Assembly: GCA_020349245.1 (NCBI GenBank)
Contig: CP070764.1
Span: forward strand, 3,134,952-3,179,391
Direction of reading: 5' to 3'
Origin: Chloroflexota bacterium
GTDB lineage: Bacteria; Chloroflexota; Anaerolineae; Anaerolineales; UBA4823
DNA: 44,440 bases
Under the pieces are notes generated by a model. The model was not told the DNA's origin, did no database searches, and saw only the letters and a list, made by a program, of their open reading frames with translations. The stretch's first letter is position 1; the number at the start of each line of letters is the position of its first letter. The position numbers and the translations under genes are program-made. Shown here in pieces: positions 16,326 to 27,192 of this stretch.

Positions 16326-17300
16326 ATGAAATTAACAAGATTTGCCAAATACGTTTGGTTTGTTTTAATTATTAACCTAGGTGTTATCCTCTGGGGTGCT
16401 TATGTCCGAGCGACTGGTTCTGGCGCAGGCTGCGGCAGTCATTGGCCATTGTGCAATGGTGAAGTGATACCACGTACCGAACAGCTGGAAACCATGATCG
16501 AGTTCATTCACCGTGCCTCCAGTGGAATAGCCTTCATCCTGGTAATGGGTATGTTAGTCTGGGCATTGCAAATATACCCAAGGGGGAATTATGTTCGTAA
16601 AGCAACAATGTTCTCCATGTTTTTTATGGTTACTGAAGCACTCCTTGGTGCAGGCCTGGTGCTCTTTGAGCTGGTTGGTGAAAATACTTCCACTGCGAGG
16701 GCGATATCGATCAGCGTTCATCTTGTAAATACGTTCTTTTTGCTGGGAAGCATTTCACTGACTGCCTGGTGGTCTTCCGGTGGTGCACCAATGAAGCTCA
16801 AGTGGAAGGAGGCAGCCTCCTGGCTGTTGATATTGGGATTTTTGGGTGTTTTGATATTAGGGATGAGCGGTGCCTTGACTGCGCTTGGCGACACCCTGTT
16901 CCCGGTTTCATCGCTTGAAGAAGGTTTAAGGCAGGATTTTTCCTCTACAGCTCATTTTCTAGTCCGTCTTAGGATACTGCATCCAACGATTGCGGTGATT
17001 GTTAGCTTGTACTTAATCACAATGATTGGGTGGGTGAACTCACGCAATCCATCCGGTCGTACAAAAAATTTAGGAAGAGCTGTCGTGAGCTTGTTGATCC
17101 TCCAGCTACTCGCCGGTTTGATCAATATTATTCTATTGGCTCCGGTTTGGATGCAGCTGCTGCATCTTTTTATGTCTGATGTGATCTGGATCTGCTTGGT
17201 GCTTTTTGCTGCCGATATTTTTGGAACAGCTCAAGAAGTACCTGGTAGGTGGGCAAGAACAAGCAGCCAAACAGCAGCAGGCTCTGCATCTTTGACTTAA
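16326..17300 (+). CDS. ctaA: Heme A synthase (CtaA/COX15 family)
   Basis: A 324-residue membrane protein with about eight helices in two four-helix halves. The first half has GAGCGSHWPLCNGE (the paired extracellular cysteines of Gram-positive-type CtaA) and EFIHRASSG. Heme-ligand histidines are also seen in SVHLVNTFF, LRILHPTIAV and QLLHLFMSD. CtaA converts heme O to heme A for aa3-type oxidases. GGGGAG seven bases before ATG 16326 favours this start over GTG 16311. No oxidase or CtaB gene is in the window. Its presence argues for some aerobic respiration or oxygen defence. Confidence 0.9.
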   Translation: MKLTRFAKYVWFVLIINLGVILWGAYVRATGSGAGCGSHWPLCNGEVIPRTEQLETMIEFIHRASSGIAFILVMGMLVWALQIYPRGNYVRKATMFSMFFMVTEALLGAGLVLFELVGENTSTARAISISVHLVNTFFLLGSISLTAWWSSGGAPMKLKWKEAASWLLILGFLGVLILGMSGALTALGDTLFPVSSLEEGLRQDFSSTAHFLVRLRILHPTIAVIVSLYLITMIGWVNSRNPSGRTKNLGRAVVSLLILQLLAGLINIILLAPVWMQLLHLFMSDVIWICLVLFAADIFGTAQEVPGRWARTSSQTAAGSASLT

Positions 17301-17331
17301 CCTGAATCTGAATTCGTCCGGTATGTTTTAG

Positions 17332-19368
<2,037 letters not shown>

Positions 19369-19406
19369 ACAATCATTAGGTTGTATAAATCATCAGGAGC
19401 GAGACA

Positions 19407-20615
19407 ATGGAATTTGAGAAAAACGATGATATCGTGGTTGGTCGTGTAAAAGCTATCACGGAGAGACTCTCTCACCTGCAGGAGGTTGGCTTATATTTTT
19501 ATAACCAGCCGGTTACCGAGCTGCGCGGAGGGGCGCGAGTATTGATGAATGGCCGGGATATGGGCATGTACGCCTCCTATTCGTACCTGGGATTAATCGG
19601 TCATCCAAGGATCAATAAAGCTGCAAAAGATGCTATCGATCGTTACGGCACAGGTACCCATGGTGTTCGCATGTTGGCCGGCACGCTGGATCTACACCGA
19701 GAATTGGAAGAAACCATTGCGGAGTTTAAAGGCACAGAAGCAGCGGTAACTTATACATCGGGATACGTGACGAATTTAACTGTCGTCTCCTCGCTCCTGG
19801 GGCGAGGGGGTTATGTTGTGTCGGACAAATTAAACCATGCCTCCATCGTCGATGGTTGCCTGATGTCTGGTGCGAAATTTCTTCGTTTCCGGCACAACGA
19901 TATGAAAGATCTTGAATCTAGGTTGAAAAATATTCCCAAGGATGCTACAAAGCTTGTCATCGCTGACGCGGTATTCAGCATGGACGGGGATGTGATTGAT
20001 TTTCCCAATATCGTAGAGCTATCCAAGAAATATGGTGCCTGGTTGATGATTGATGAGGCTCATTCCGTGGGCGTGCTTGGTGAAACTGGTCGAGGGATAG
20101 AAGAACACTTTGGTATGGAAGGTACGATTGATATAAAAATGGGAACGCTTAGCAAGACTATCCCTTCCGTGGGAGGGTATATAGCTGGCAAGAAAGATTT
20201 GATTGATTTTCTCAGTCACGCGAGCCGTGCATACATTTTCTCTGCTGCTCTACCGCCTGCCCAAACGGCTGCAGCCAAGGAAGCTTTCCGGGTTATCCTG
20301 GATGAACCTTGGCGGATCGAGAAATTGCGCGCAAATACCAATCAGTTTATTAACGGTTTAAAAGAGCGCGGATTCGACACTATGGAGACATCTACTGCAA
20401 TTGTTCCTGTACTCTGTGGTGCTGATGAGCGGGCTTTTGCGTTAACCCGGGCTGCCCAGGAACATGATATTTTCGTCCTTCCTGTTGTCTCTCCCGCCGT
20501 TCCTCCTGGATTGGCGAGATTAAGGGCAACTGTGACCGCTGCCCATGAAACAGACGAAATTCAGTATGCAATGAATGTCATCGAGGCGGCCGGCAAGGAA
20601 ATTGGGATTATCTGA
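19407..20615 (+). CDS. Alpha-oxoamine synthase family PLP enzyme
   Basis: A 402-residue fold-type I enzyme of the KBL / 8-amino-7-oxononanoate synthase / serine palmitoyltransferase group. Landmarks are SYSYLGLIGHP, GTGTHGVRMLAGT, the PLP aspartate in LMIDEAHSVGVLG and the Schiff-base lysine K250 in GTLSKTIPSVGGYIAG. It condenses an amino acid with an acyl-CoA. LSKTIPSVGGYIAG and the N-terminal RVKAITERLSHLQEVG are unlike BioF and closer to sphingolipid-type or uncharacterised synthases; substrate unassigned. CAGGAGCGAG is the ribosome site. Confidence 0.9.
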   Translation: MEFEKNDDIVVGRVKAITERLSHLQEVGLYFYNQPVTELRGGARVLMNGRDMGMYASYSYLGLIGHPRINKAAKDAIDRYGTGTHGVRMLAGTLDLHRELEETIAEFKGTEAAVTYTSGYVTNLTVVSSLLGRGGYVVSDKLNHASIVDGCLMSGAKFLRFRHNDMKDLESRLKNIPKDATKLVIADAVFSMDGDVIDFPNIVELSKKYGAWLMIDEAHSVGVLGETGRGIEEHFGMEGTIDIKMGTLSKTIPSVGGYIAGKKDLIDFLSHASRAYIFSAALPPAQTAAAKEAFRVILDEPWRIEKLRANTNQFINGLKERGFDTMETSTAIVPVLCGADERAFALTRAAQEHDIFVLPVVSPAVPPGLARLRATVTAAHETDEIQYAMNVIEAAGKEIGII

Positions 20616-20630
20616 TTTTTCTCACGCTCC

Positions 20631-21824
20631 ATGTTGCAAGTAAGATTAAAGAAAGGTCGGGAGAGAGCATTACTCCGTGGACACCCATGGGTATTTGCGG
20701 GTTCAATCGAGGGTATTGGACAGAGCTCCTCGGAGATCATCCCAGGAGAGACCTGTAAAGTACTCGATGCCAGAGGTAATTTCCTGGCTTGGGGAGCTTA
20801 CAATCCGAATTCTAAGATTCGCATTCGAATCTGGACAGGAAACAAGGAGATTGAGGTCGGTCCTGACTATCTCCGTGCTCGACTTGAGCAAGCGATCCAG
20901 CTGAGAAGGCGGAATTTGCGTATAGCCACAATCGACAGTTATCGATTAGCTCATGCTGAATCTGACGGTTTACCCGGATTGATTATTGACCGCTACGATG
21001 ACATTATAGTCGTTCAATTTCTTTCTGCGAGTGCAGAATTCTGGCGAGAAGTTTATCTAGACATATTGAAAGGATTTTTTCCTCAGGAGAGAATTTACGA
21101 GCGATCGGATGTCGATGTTAGAGGATTGGAAGGATTGAGCCCTAGAAGGGGATTGGTGCATGGGAATGATGATTTCGAGTATATTCAAATTCAAGAAAAC
21201 CAACTGAAATATTGGGTGGATATCCGCCAAGGACAGAAGACAGGGTTTTTTCTGGATCAGCGTGATAATCGGGTATTAGTTCGGGAGATCGCGGATGAAA
21301 AATCTGTACTAGATTGTTTTGCCTATACCGGAGGGTTTACAATACCCGCCCTGGCAGGTGGGGCACGAAATCTGCTCGCGATCGAGATTTCATCAGACGC
21401 AATCTCACTAGGAAAGAAGAATATTGAGCTGAATAATTTATTCCCAGGCGATGTGGAATGGTTGCAGGAGGATGTTTTTCAATCCCTCAGGCGACTGCGG
21501 GATCAAAACAGGAAGTTTGACTTGGTGATACTTGATCCGCCCAAATTCGCCCCGACGAGTGCGCATGCACAACGAGCTGCCCGGGGATATAAGGATATAA
21601 ATCTCTTGGGGATGAAGTTGCTCAATCCCGGGGGATACCTGGTCACATTCTCTTGTTCTGGCGGGGTGAGCGAAGAATTATTTCAGAAAATTGTCGCTGG
21701 CGCAGCCAGGGATGCAGGCGTCGATGCCAGGATTCTCAAGCGGCTTGGTCCTGGTGTAGACCACCCGGTTTCATTGAATTTCCCGGAGGGGGCTTACCTG
21801 AAAGGATTCCTGCTCCAGGTATAA
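20631..21824 (+). CDS. Class I SAM-dependent rRNA methyltransferase, RlmI family
   Basis: A 397-residue protein. It has an N-terminal PUA domain (about 1-70; LLRGHPWVFAGSI), an RlmI-like middle domain (DGLPGLIIDRYDD, RRGLVHGND) and a Rossmann methyltransferase. Motif I is VLDCFAYTGGFTIPAL and the catalytic motif LVILDPPKFAPT. Members methylate C5 of a 23S rRNA cytidine (m5C1962 in E. coli). It begins 15 bp after the preceding gene, and converges on tmRNA across a strong terminator. Confidence 0.93.
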   Translation: MLQVRLKKGRERALLRGHPWVFAGSIEGIGQSSSEIIPGETCKVLDARGNFLAWGAYNPNSKIRIRIWTGNKEIEVGPDYLRARLEQAIQLRRRNLRIATIDSYRLAHAESDGLPGLIIDRYDDIIVVQFLSASAEFWREVYLDILKGFFPQERIYERSDVDVRGLEGLSPRRGLVHGNDDFEYIQIQENQLKYWVDIRQGQKTGFFLDQRDNRVLVREIADEKSVLDCFAYTGGFTIPALAGGARNLLAIEISSDAISLGKKNIELNNLFPGDVEWLQEDVFQSLRRLRDQNRKFDLVILDPPKFAPTSAHAQRAARGYKDINLLGMKLLNPGGYLVTFSCSGGVSEELFQKIVAGAARDAGVDARILKRLGPGVDHPVSLNFPEGAYLKGFLLQV

Positions 21825-21828
21825 AAAT

Positions 21829-21860
21829 ATGGACTTCAAAGAGCGCTCTTTGAAGTCCAT
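21829..21860. terminator. Bidirectional terminator, 32-bp perfect palindrome
   Basis: ATGGACTTCAAAGAGC is followed at once by its exact reverse complement, giving a 16-bp stem (loop of a few bases in RNA). ATTTTTAT follows on the minus strand and TTTATCT on the plus strand. It lies between the convergent RlmI-family and tmRNA genes and can end both transcripts. Confidence 0.85.
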
Positions 21861-21865
21861 TTATC

Positions 21866-22260
21866 TGGTGGAGATGGCGGGACTCGAACCCGCGTCCGAA
21901 AGGATAGATTCTCGAATATCTACGAGCGTAGTCGCTTGATTTTTGTCGCCCGGTAACCCTCAAACGACAAGGAACTTTACCAGACCAACCACTTGGACCC
22001 GAAAGTCCTCTTTCGCACGGTTAGTGATCTCGCGTGCGGCACTCCGACTTTGTTTCGCCCGATCTACCACCGGTCGGAGATTGGGGTAGGCGGACGTGAC
22101 CCTATTGCGGGTCATACTCTTAGCTCACCGATTAAGCGGCGAGGGGTAGAGTAGAAAGGTTAGTGCGGTTGGCACTTAATTGTTGCGCTGAGTTTACGAG
22201 TTCGGCGCCTCTCGGCTCGCAATCCGGAACCAGCCTCTTCCGTCGAAGCCTGTCATCCCC
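21866..22260 (-). ncRNA. ssrA: Transfer-messenger RNA (tmRNA)
   Basis: A 395-nt one-piece tmRNA that rescues stalled ribosomes. The 5' end GGGGATGACAGGCTTCGACG and the 3' end GGTTCGAGTCCCGCCATCTC plus ACCA form the tRNA-like acceptor (GGGGAUG pairs with CAUCUCC, one G-U) and T arm, with CCA encoded. The tag frame (22173-22132) runs from a GCC resume codon to TAA and encodes ANRTNLSTLPLAA, ending in the Leu-Ala-Ala degradation signal read by ClpXP-type proteases. Confidence 0.96.
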
Positions 22261-22272
22261 AATTGCATTAAT

Positions 22273-22278
22273 ATTATA
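22273..22278 (-). promoter_or_regulatory. -10 box of tmRNA
   Basis: Perfect TATAAT on the minus strand, 12 nt before the mature 5' end, leaving a short leader for RNase P removal. A TTCCAT at 22301-22296 is a weak -35 at 17 bp. Confidence 0.5.
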
Positions 22279-22408
22279 TCGTAAAATTATGCATAATGGA
22301 ACCGATGACCTTTTATTTTATTGCCCGTGATATACTCCATGAAACTTTTAATCCTTGGCGGTGTTACCATAAGTACGTTGGTGCACCTTGCCAAGCCTGG
22401 TGAGGACC

Positions 22409-22993
22409 GTGCCTGAATTGAGTGACGAGCAAGCGTTAAAATTAGCATCCAAAGGCGATCAAGATGCTTTTGGTATCTTATATGAGCGCTATGTAAACCG
22501 AATTTACAGTTATATCTATTACCGGACTGGAAACCAACACGATGCGGAAGACCTCACCGCAAGGGTTTTTTTCAGGGCTTTACGGCACGTTGAAAATTAT
22601 AAAGACCGCGGATTGCCATTATCTGCCTGGTTATATAGAATTGCTCATAATCTCGTTGCCAATTGGCACCGGGATAACAGCCGCAGAAAAGAAGTACCGC
22701 TTGACGAAATCATTCTGGTAAAGCAAGGAGGCGAACTTCCTGAAATTGTTCTGATTGAAAATGAAGAGAAAGAAAATCTACTTATGGTTATGCGTCGCCT
22801 TCCAGCAGATAGACAGCAATTAATACTATTAAAGTTTGTTGAACACTTATCCAACGCCGAAATTGGACAAATAATGGGTCGATCAGAAGGAGCAGTTAAA
22901 AGCTTATATCACCGAACCTTGCTTTCTTTGAGAGACGAATTTAATTTCATTCTTCAAAGTGGAACCGACAATGGCGAAGAAGAAGGATTTTAA
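22409..22993 (+). CDS. ECF-family RNA polymerase sigma factor
   Basis: About 194 residues. Sigma region 2 is seen as DAFGILYERYVNRIYSYIYY then DAEDLTARVFFRAL and PLSAWLYRIAHNLVANWHRD; region 4 is ADRQQLILLKFVEHLSNAEI then GRSEGAVKSLYHR. The start is uncertain: GTG 22409 has GGTGAGG just upstream; TTG 22388 and TTG 22418 are alternatives. A -10-like TATACT lies at 22331-22336. The downstream gene overlaps its end by 23 bp and encodes a one-helix membrane protein, the usual layout of a sigma/anti-sigma pair. Confidence 0.92.
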   Translation: MPELSDEQALKLASKGDQDAFGILYERYVNRIYSYIYYRTGNQHDAEDLTARVFFRALRHVENYKDRGLPLSAWLYRIAHNLVANWHRDNSRRKEVPLDEIILVKQGGELPEIVLIENEEKENLLMVMRRLPADRQQLILLKFVEHLSNAEIGQIMGRSEGAVKSLYHRTLLSLRDEFNFILQSGTDNGEEEGF

Positions 22994-23279
22994 AAAGAAT
23001 TCAATGGATAATGTAAAACCAGCAGAATTGCATGAAATTGAGAACTTTATGGTATCTTCCCTGCAACCGGTGAGACCGAGACCTGAATTTGTGCAAGGCC
23101 TTCACAGACGCCTCACCGATCCGATGTCACCCACAGTTCGATTTACTCGCCGATACTCCTCCCAATTTATCTTACTAGTTCTCGCAGCGGTATTGAGTGG
23201 GATAATATTTTTCCTGACTGCTGGCAGAGTAATAATCTCTCTGGTCAGAGAGTTTCGTTTTCTAAATCCCAACCCTTAA
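22971..23279 (+). CDS. Single-helix membrane protein, possible anti-sigma factor
   Basis: A 102-residue protein from ATG 22971, with a basic cytoplasmic N-terminal part (AKKKDFKKN), a short segment PRPEFVQGLHRRLTD resembling the juxtamembrane region of anti-sigma proteins, one membrane helix (about 66-90, FILLVLAAVLSGIIFFL) and a short tail. No zinc HxxxCxxC anti-sigma motif is present. It overlaps the sigma gene by 23 bp, which suggests coupled translation and partnership; the role is inferred from context. Confidence 0.75.
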   Translation: MAKKKDFKKNSMDNVKPAELHEIENFMVSSLQPVRPRPEFVQGLHRRLTDPMSPTVRFTRRYSSQFILLVLAAVLSGIIFFLTAGRVIISLVREFRFLNPNP

Positions 23280-23318
23280 ATCTTGACGATCAAAATTCAT
23301 CCCACCGTGGGGTTTACA

Positions 23319-23666
23319 TCAATCAAGTGGTTCTCCGAGAAGCTGTTCACTCAAGCTGTGAACATCTGCGAGTAAATCCGCCTCGATAGGTAGTTCATGC
23401 TCGGTAGTAGTATGAACCAGGAAATGGCCCAATAGCTCCTTCTGAATGTCATCCTTGCTTATTTTGGATTCAAGATAGCGGATTCGCTGTAATGCACTCT
23501 CGTTTTCCAGGGAGAATCCTTGGCGACGGAGATATTCTCCGACGACGTGACCTGCTGCTCTGCGCGCACAAACCCGAGCACGTCCCTCATTTCCAGATCT
23601 TCGTGCCTTCTCTGCCATCTGGAGCTCGGTTATGGTAAGTTGCTTCCAATTCAAATCAGCAATCAT
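23319..23666 (-). CDS. Hypothetical helical protein, HEPN-like
   Basis: A 115-residue protein from ATG 23666; the open frame extends to 23741, but a TATACT box at 23689-23684 lies inside that extension, so the shorter start is preferred. It is almost entirely helical, with RARVCARRAAGHVVGEYL resembling the HEPN helix that carries Arg-x4-6-His, and SKDDIQKELLGHFLVH following. HEPN membership is a weak guess. No paired nucleotidyltransferase lies beside it, so a HEPN/MNT toxin system is not supported. Confidence 0.65.
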   Translation of the reverse strand: MIADLNWKQLTITELQMAEKARRSGNEGRARVCARRAAGHVVGEYLRRQGFSLENESALQRIRYLESKISKDDIQKELLGHFLVHTTTEHELPIEADLLADVHSLSEQLLGEPLD

Positions 23667-23790
23667 CGTTTTTTGAGTTGACAAGTATAACAAATGATGG
23701 CAATTAAACTCGATATAGAATGCCATTGAACGGAAGCTCAATGTAGTATCATTGCAGTCCTAAGGATGATCATTTGATAATAAAAACATC

Positions 23791-24018
23791 ATGTCCCGGG
23801 ATTTGAGAAAATATGCAAACCAGACCACCATTCGCTTGATCGCTGGCGGACTCATACTGATATTTATCGTTGGTATCGGTCTTGTATATTTATTTTATGG
23901 TTCGCGTGCTGCACTAACAGGTTTGCTTTGCCTGATTGTTGCATTCATCCCGATCTTGTTGATCTGGTTGATGTTTTTATTCCTGGAGTTTCTCACAAAG
24001 CGGGCAAGAGATCAATGA
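23791..24018 (+). CDS. Small two-helix membrane protein
   Basis: A 75-residue protein with a basic N-terminus and two membrane helices (about 15-34 and 42-66) separated by YGSRAAL. Family unknown. Its stop overlaps the start of the alpha/beta hydrolase by four bases (ATGA, 24015-24018), so the two are translationally coupled. GATAAT at 23776-23781 lies nine bases before the ATG and no ribosome site is seen. Confidence 0.75.
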   Translation: MSRDLRKYANQTTIRLIAGGLILIFIVGIGLVYLFYGSRAALTGLLCLIVAFIPILLIWLMFLFLEFLTKRARDQ

Positions 24019-24665
24019 ATACAAATTCAAATGTAATGGTGCAAGGGAATCTGACGTTGAGGATACGGATACCGGAGTCTGGAAACCCAACAAGAATTTT
24101 GGTGATGCTTCACGGGTGGACGGGAGATGAAAATTCTATGTGGATATTCGCCGACCGTTTACCGGAGAGGTACCTGGTATTATCACCTCGAGGATTGTTC
24201 AAGACTCGGCTAGGTGGTTACAGCTGGCAAAACGTTACCCATGGAGGTTGGCCAAAGGGTAGTGATTTTGATCCAGCTATCAAGGTGATTCTTGACATGG
24301 TGGATAACCTTGATGTCTCAAAGGAGATCCAAAAAGATGTTTTTGATGTGATGGGCTTTAGTCAAGGTGCTGCGCTGGCGTATGCGATGGCGGTTAGTCA
24401 TCCTGGAAGAATCGGTAAGCTAGCAGGATTATCGGGTTTTTTCCCAGAGGGATTGGAAAACAAGATTGCAGCCAAGCCTTTTGATGGAAAAAAAGTCTTC
24501 GTCGCTCATGGTCAGAAAGATGAGCTGGTACCAATTTGGAAAGCCCGCATCGTTGTCGAATCATTGACCACAGCGGGCGCAGAGGTTGCCTATTGCGAAG
24601 AAGATGTTGGTCATAAGCTGAGTGCAGGATGTTTCCGTGGCTTAGGTGTATATTTTGCTAATTGA
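24015..24665 (+). CDS. Alpha/beta hydrolase, phospholipase/carboxylesterase family
   Basis: A 216-residue esterase-type hydrolase. The oxyanion region is VMLHGWTGDENSM (about 31-43), the nucleophile serine lies in GFSQGAAL, the acid in AHGQKDELVP and the histidine in EDVGHKLSAGC. The overall layout matches the predicted phospholipase/carboxylesterase (YpfH/AphA-like) family. Started at ATG 24015 in the ATGA overlap with the upstream membrane gene; a longer frame to 23928 lies inside that gene. Substrate unknown. Confidence 0.88.
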   Translation: MNTNSNVMVQGNLTLRIRIPESGNPTRILVMLHGWTGDENSMWIFADRLPERYLVLSPRGLFKTRLGGYSWQNVTHGGWPKGSDFDPAIKVILDMVDNLDVSKEIQKDVFDVMGFSQGAALAYAMAVSHPGRIGKLAGLSGFFPEGLENKIAAKPFDGKKVFVAHGQKDELVPIWKARIVVESLTTAGAEVAYCEEDVGHKLSAGCFRGLGVYFAN

Positions 24666-24670
24666 TATAC

Positions 24671-24700
24671 AAACTCCTGGCAAGAAGATGCCAGGAGTTT
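24671..24700. terminator. Hairpin terminator between convergent genes
   Basis: A perfect 12-bp stem, AAACTCCTGGCA and TGCCAGGAGTTT, with loop AGAAGA. The stem itself starts with AAA and ends with TTT, so it can work in both directions between the hydrolase and the leftward 16-kb operon. Confidence 0.8.
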
Positions 24701-24736
24701 ATCCCTCCTCGGGATTGCCGGGGGTAGGAGTCACTT

Positions 24737-25195
24737 TTATTGTTCTGCTTGATACGCTAGGGTTTCCATCACGATCGAATCGAGTCTCTCCCTGATAATC
24801 TGAGCAATCTTTACCATCATCATATAACCAAATTCATAATCTTGATTAAATTTGGTGCGCAATTTTTGAGCATCAAATTGAATTAATTTACACTTGGAGG
24901 CTGCTTTCGCACCTGCCCCTGCTGTGTATGGTGGTATCAGCGAAGTCCAACCAAAAACATCACCAGTTCCTAGAGTGTTGATAACAACTTCCTTGACTTG
25001 CTTTGGAAAGATTGTTATCAGGGAAACTTCGCCTTCTACAATGATATAGACTTTGCTGATTTCAGAACCTTCGTGGTGAAAATAATAACCTTTTTTGTTT
25101 TCAACCACTTCAGCCAAATTTGCTAATTGATTTATTTTTTCGATTGATAATCCACTGAAATATGGATAGCGGCGGATCAATTCGGGGGAAACCAT
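24737..25195 (-). CDS. Cyclic nucleotide-binding-domain protein lacking a DNA-binding domain
   Basis: A 152-residue protein made of one CRP-type effector domain: GSEISKVYIIVEGEVSLI, then TLGTGDVFGWTSLIPPYTAGAG at the cyclic-nucleotide pocket, and the C-helix region ending in MVKIAQIIRERL. It stops before the helix-turn-helix wing of CRP/FNR. The usual pocket Arg-Ser/Thr is not obvious (TAGAGAKA), so the ligand is unclear. It is the last gene of the Hdr/Mvh block, 14 bp after the hydrogenase protease. Such domains next to Mvh/Hdr or hydrogenase genes may sense redox or nucleotide state and act on the enzyme; that is inference. Confidence 0.85.
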   Translation of the reverse strand: MVSPELIRRYPYFSGLSIEKINQLANLAEVVENKKGYYFHHEGSEISKVYIIVEGEVSLITIFPKQVKEVVINTLGTGDVFGWTSLIPPYTAGAGAKAASKCKLIQFDAQKLRTKFNQDYEFGYMMMVKIAQIIRERLDSIVMETLAYQAEQ

Positions 25196-25209
25196 CTGGT
25201 CACCTCTAC

Positions 25210-25698
25210 TTAAGCTATTAATTCAGATGAAAGTTCAGCCAATATTGCATCGGTGACCCGGGGGATTGCTGCAGCTACGGAAGGCGAGGGGTATTCACTG
25301 AATTCCATCACGTTTTCAACTTCAATTGCATATATGGTTATTGATTGCGGTATTGGGAAGCCCATTCTTTGTCCAGTTTCCAGGGCTGTGATTAGGCTGG
25401 CGTCATGTGGAGATGCGCTGTGCTGGGTAGGACTGATAGTTTCTAACTCATCAAGGGTCAGCTTGTGGACTTTCCCAGGTGATTGTCCATCTTTCCGTAG
25501 CAATGCATCGATAAGGATCACCCGTTCATAACCAAGCATTGACTCCATGAGAGTTAGCCCACCAACACTCACTTCCAGGACATCGATGCCAGTGTCCTCA
25601 GGCAGACGGGCACGCACTTCTTCGGCCACGAGGACACCAACGCCATCATCTGTCAAAATCGGATTTCCCAAACCCAGGACAAGGATGCGTGGTTTCAT
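25210..25698 (-). CDS. [NiFe]-hydrogenase maturation protease (HyaD/HycI family)
   Basis: A 162-residue peptidase of family M52: ILVLGLGNPILTDDGVGVLVAEEV at the start with the nickel-sensing acidic residues (Asp in TDDG, Asp in VILIDALLRKDG) and a conserved histidine in SASPHDASL. It cleaves the C-terminal extension of the large subunit after NiFe insertion. Its ATG shares a base with the mvhA stop (TGATG); a GTG one codon earlier is possible. Its substrate is MvhA encoded just upstream. Confidence 0.94.
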   Translation of the reverse strand: MKPRILVLGLGNPILTDDGVGVLVAEEVRARLPEDTGIDVLEVSVGGLTLMESMLGYERVILIDALLRKDGQSPGKVHKLTLDELETISPTQHSASPHDASLITALETGQRMGFPIPQSITIYAIEVENVMEFSEYPSPSVAAAIPRVTDAILAELSSELIA

Positions 25699-27191
25699 CA
25701 CCTCTCCGTAAATTGACTGATTCGCTCAAGCGTTTTGCCAGTCGAATCCCGAATAACAACTTCCAATGGCATTTGTCCGGGAAGTGAATGGGTTGCACAG
25801 GACATGCAGGGGTCATAATTTCTGAAGGCCATTTCAACTTTGTTCAACAAACCGTCCGTCACAACGGTACCCTTTGTGATCAGTGCTTTTGCTGCTTTCC
25901 CGATGGACATGGTGATCGGAGCGTTGTTGTTAGTTGTGCCAACAATCAAATTAACCTTGGTCAAGATACCATTATTATCGGTCCAATAGTGGTGGGTTAG
26001 TGTGCCCCGAGGGGCTTCGACACTGCCTACTCCTTCAGAAGGAGAATTATTTACTATAGGACGTAAATTGGGATCAGTGATTTCCGGATCATTTACCAGT
26101 TCTTGCATCCGCTCAGCGGCATAAAGCAGCTCTATCAGCCTCGCCCAGTGAGTTGCCAGTCGCTGGTGAACAGGCTCATAACGGCCATTTATTTTTTTAC
26201 TACCTAATGTTTCGTAAAATTTTTCAAATGCTTCTTGGGCTTTTGGAGTTGCCAGCCCATCAGCTGCATTTAGCCGCGATAGCGGAGTCGCGCAATATAC
26301 ACCACTGTCCATGCCATCTACAAATCCATTCCAACCAACCTGCTTAAGGTAAGGAAATTTCAGGTACGACCAAGGTTCTACACGCTCGGCAATATGCTCT
26401 GAGTAATCCTTGGCATCATATTTGATGTATTCCTTGCCTTCGGGATCGACTACCCTGATTTTGCCATCGTAGAAATTGACCCGATTGTTATTGTCAACTG
26501 TTCCCATATAGTATGTACGGTGGGTGAATGTGTCAGCCAGTATCAAGTCGACATATTCCTGGTTCGCGAGAACAATGTCATCGAAAATCTTTAAGCTGAA
26601 TAGAGCGAAATCAACATTCTTCTGGCAGATTTCTATAAATTCATCCCGTTCTTCGTCAGTGATGGCTCTGCTCCAACCACCGGGAAGGCCAGCGACTGGA
26701 TGCACGCCTCGACCACCGACTAACTTAATCACGTGGTGGTTACGAATGCGTGTATCAATCACCTGTTTTCCAATCTCGACACCCACCTTGTGTACAACAC
26801 CAAGAATATTGCGTTCCGCAGCAGGAGCTTCTGGACCGAGCACGAAATCTGGGCCTCCAAGTGCATAGAAATGTGTCGTATGGTCGGTTACGTAGAAAGC
26901 GGAGTAGAACATCTCCCTCACTTTCTTTACCGCAGGTGATGGTTCAACTTTATAAAGTGAATCCAAAGCCTTTGTCGCCGCCATGTGATGCGCCTCTGGG
27001 CACACGCCGCAGATCCTGTTGGTAATGCGTGGCATCTCTTCAGCTGGCCTGCCCACACAAAATTGTTCGAAACCACGGAGTTCAGGAATTTGGAGGTAAG
27101 TGTTTTCTACATCACCCTCTTCGTTTAAGAAGATCTCAATTTTCCCGTGTCCTTCGAGTCGAGTAATTGGGTCAATGGTTATGCGTTTCAT
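25698..27191 (-). CDS. mvhA: Group 3c-type [NiFe]-hydrogenase large subunit MvhA
   Basis: A 497-residue catalytic subunit. The Ni-Fe ligands are C61 and C64 (RICGVCPEAHH) and C462 and C465 (DPCMSCATH). His468 is followed by a 29-residue tail that the downstream protease should remove. The start KRITIDPITRLEGHGKIEI is the L0 motif. It forms, with MvhG and MvhD, the cytoplasmic F420-non-reducing hydrogenase that delivers H2 electrons to HdrA. AAGGAGG precedes the ATG within the mvhG end. Active-site ligands are all present, so an active enzyme is expected. Confidence 0.96.
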   Translation of the reverse strand: MKRITIDPITRLEGHGKIEIFLNEEGDVENTYLQIPELRGFEQFCVGRPAEEMPRITNRICGVCPEAHHMAATKALDSLYKVEPSPAVKKVREMFYSAFYVTDHTTHFYALGGPDFVLGPEAPAAERNILGVVHKVGVEIGKQVIDTRIRNHHVIKLVGGRGVHPVAGLPGGWSRAITDEERDEFIEICQKNVDFALFSLKIFDDIVLANQEYVDLILADTFTHRTYYMGTVDNNNRVNFYDGKIRVVDPEGKEYIKYDAKDYSEHIAERVEPWSYLKFPYLKQVGWNGFVDGMDSGVYCATPLSRLNAADGLATPKAQEAFEKFYETLGSKKINGRYEPVHQRLATHWARLIELLYAAERMQELVNDPEITDPNLRPIVNNSPSEGVGSVEAPRGTLTHHYWTDNNGILTKVNLIVGTTNNNAPITMSIGKAAKALITKGTVVTDGLLNKVEMAFRNYDPCMSCATHSLPGQMPLEVVIRDSTGKTLERISQFTER

Positions 27192-27192
27192 T

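Noticed and set aside
21736..21963. Minus-strand open frame across the tmRNA 3' end
   Set aside because: It overlaps the tRNA-like domain and the terminator; RNA structure explains the conservation.
22339..22416. 25-codon frame (MKLLILGG...) upstream of the sigma gene
   Set aside because: The TATACT box lies two bases before its ATG, so the start codon would probably not be transcribed; no homology recognised.
23319..23666. HEPN/MNT toxin-antitoxin pair
   Set aside because: No nucleotidyltransferase neighbour; the adjacent genes are a membrane protein and a hydrolase.
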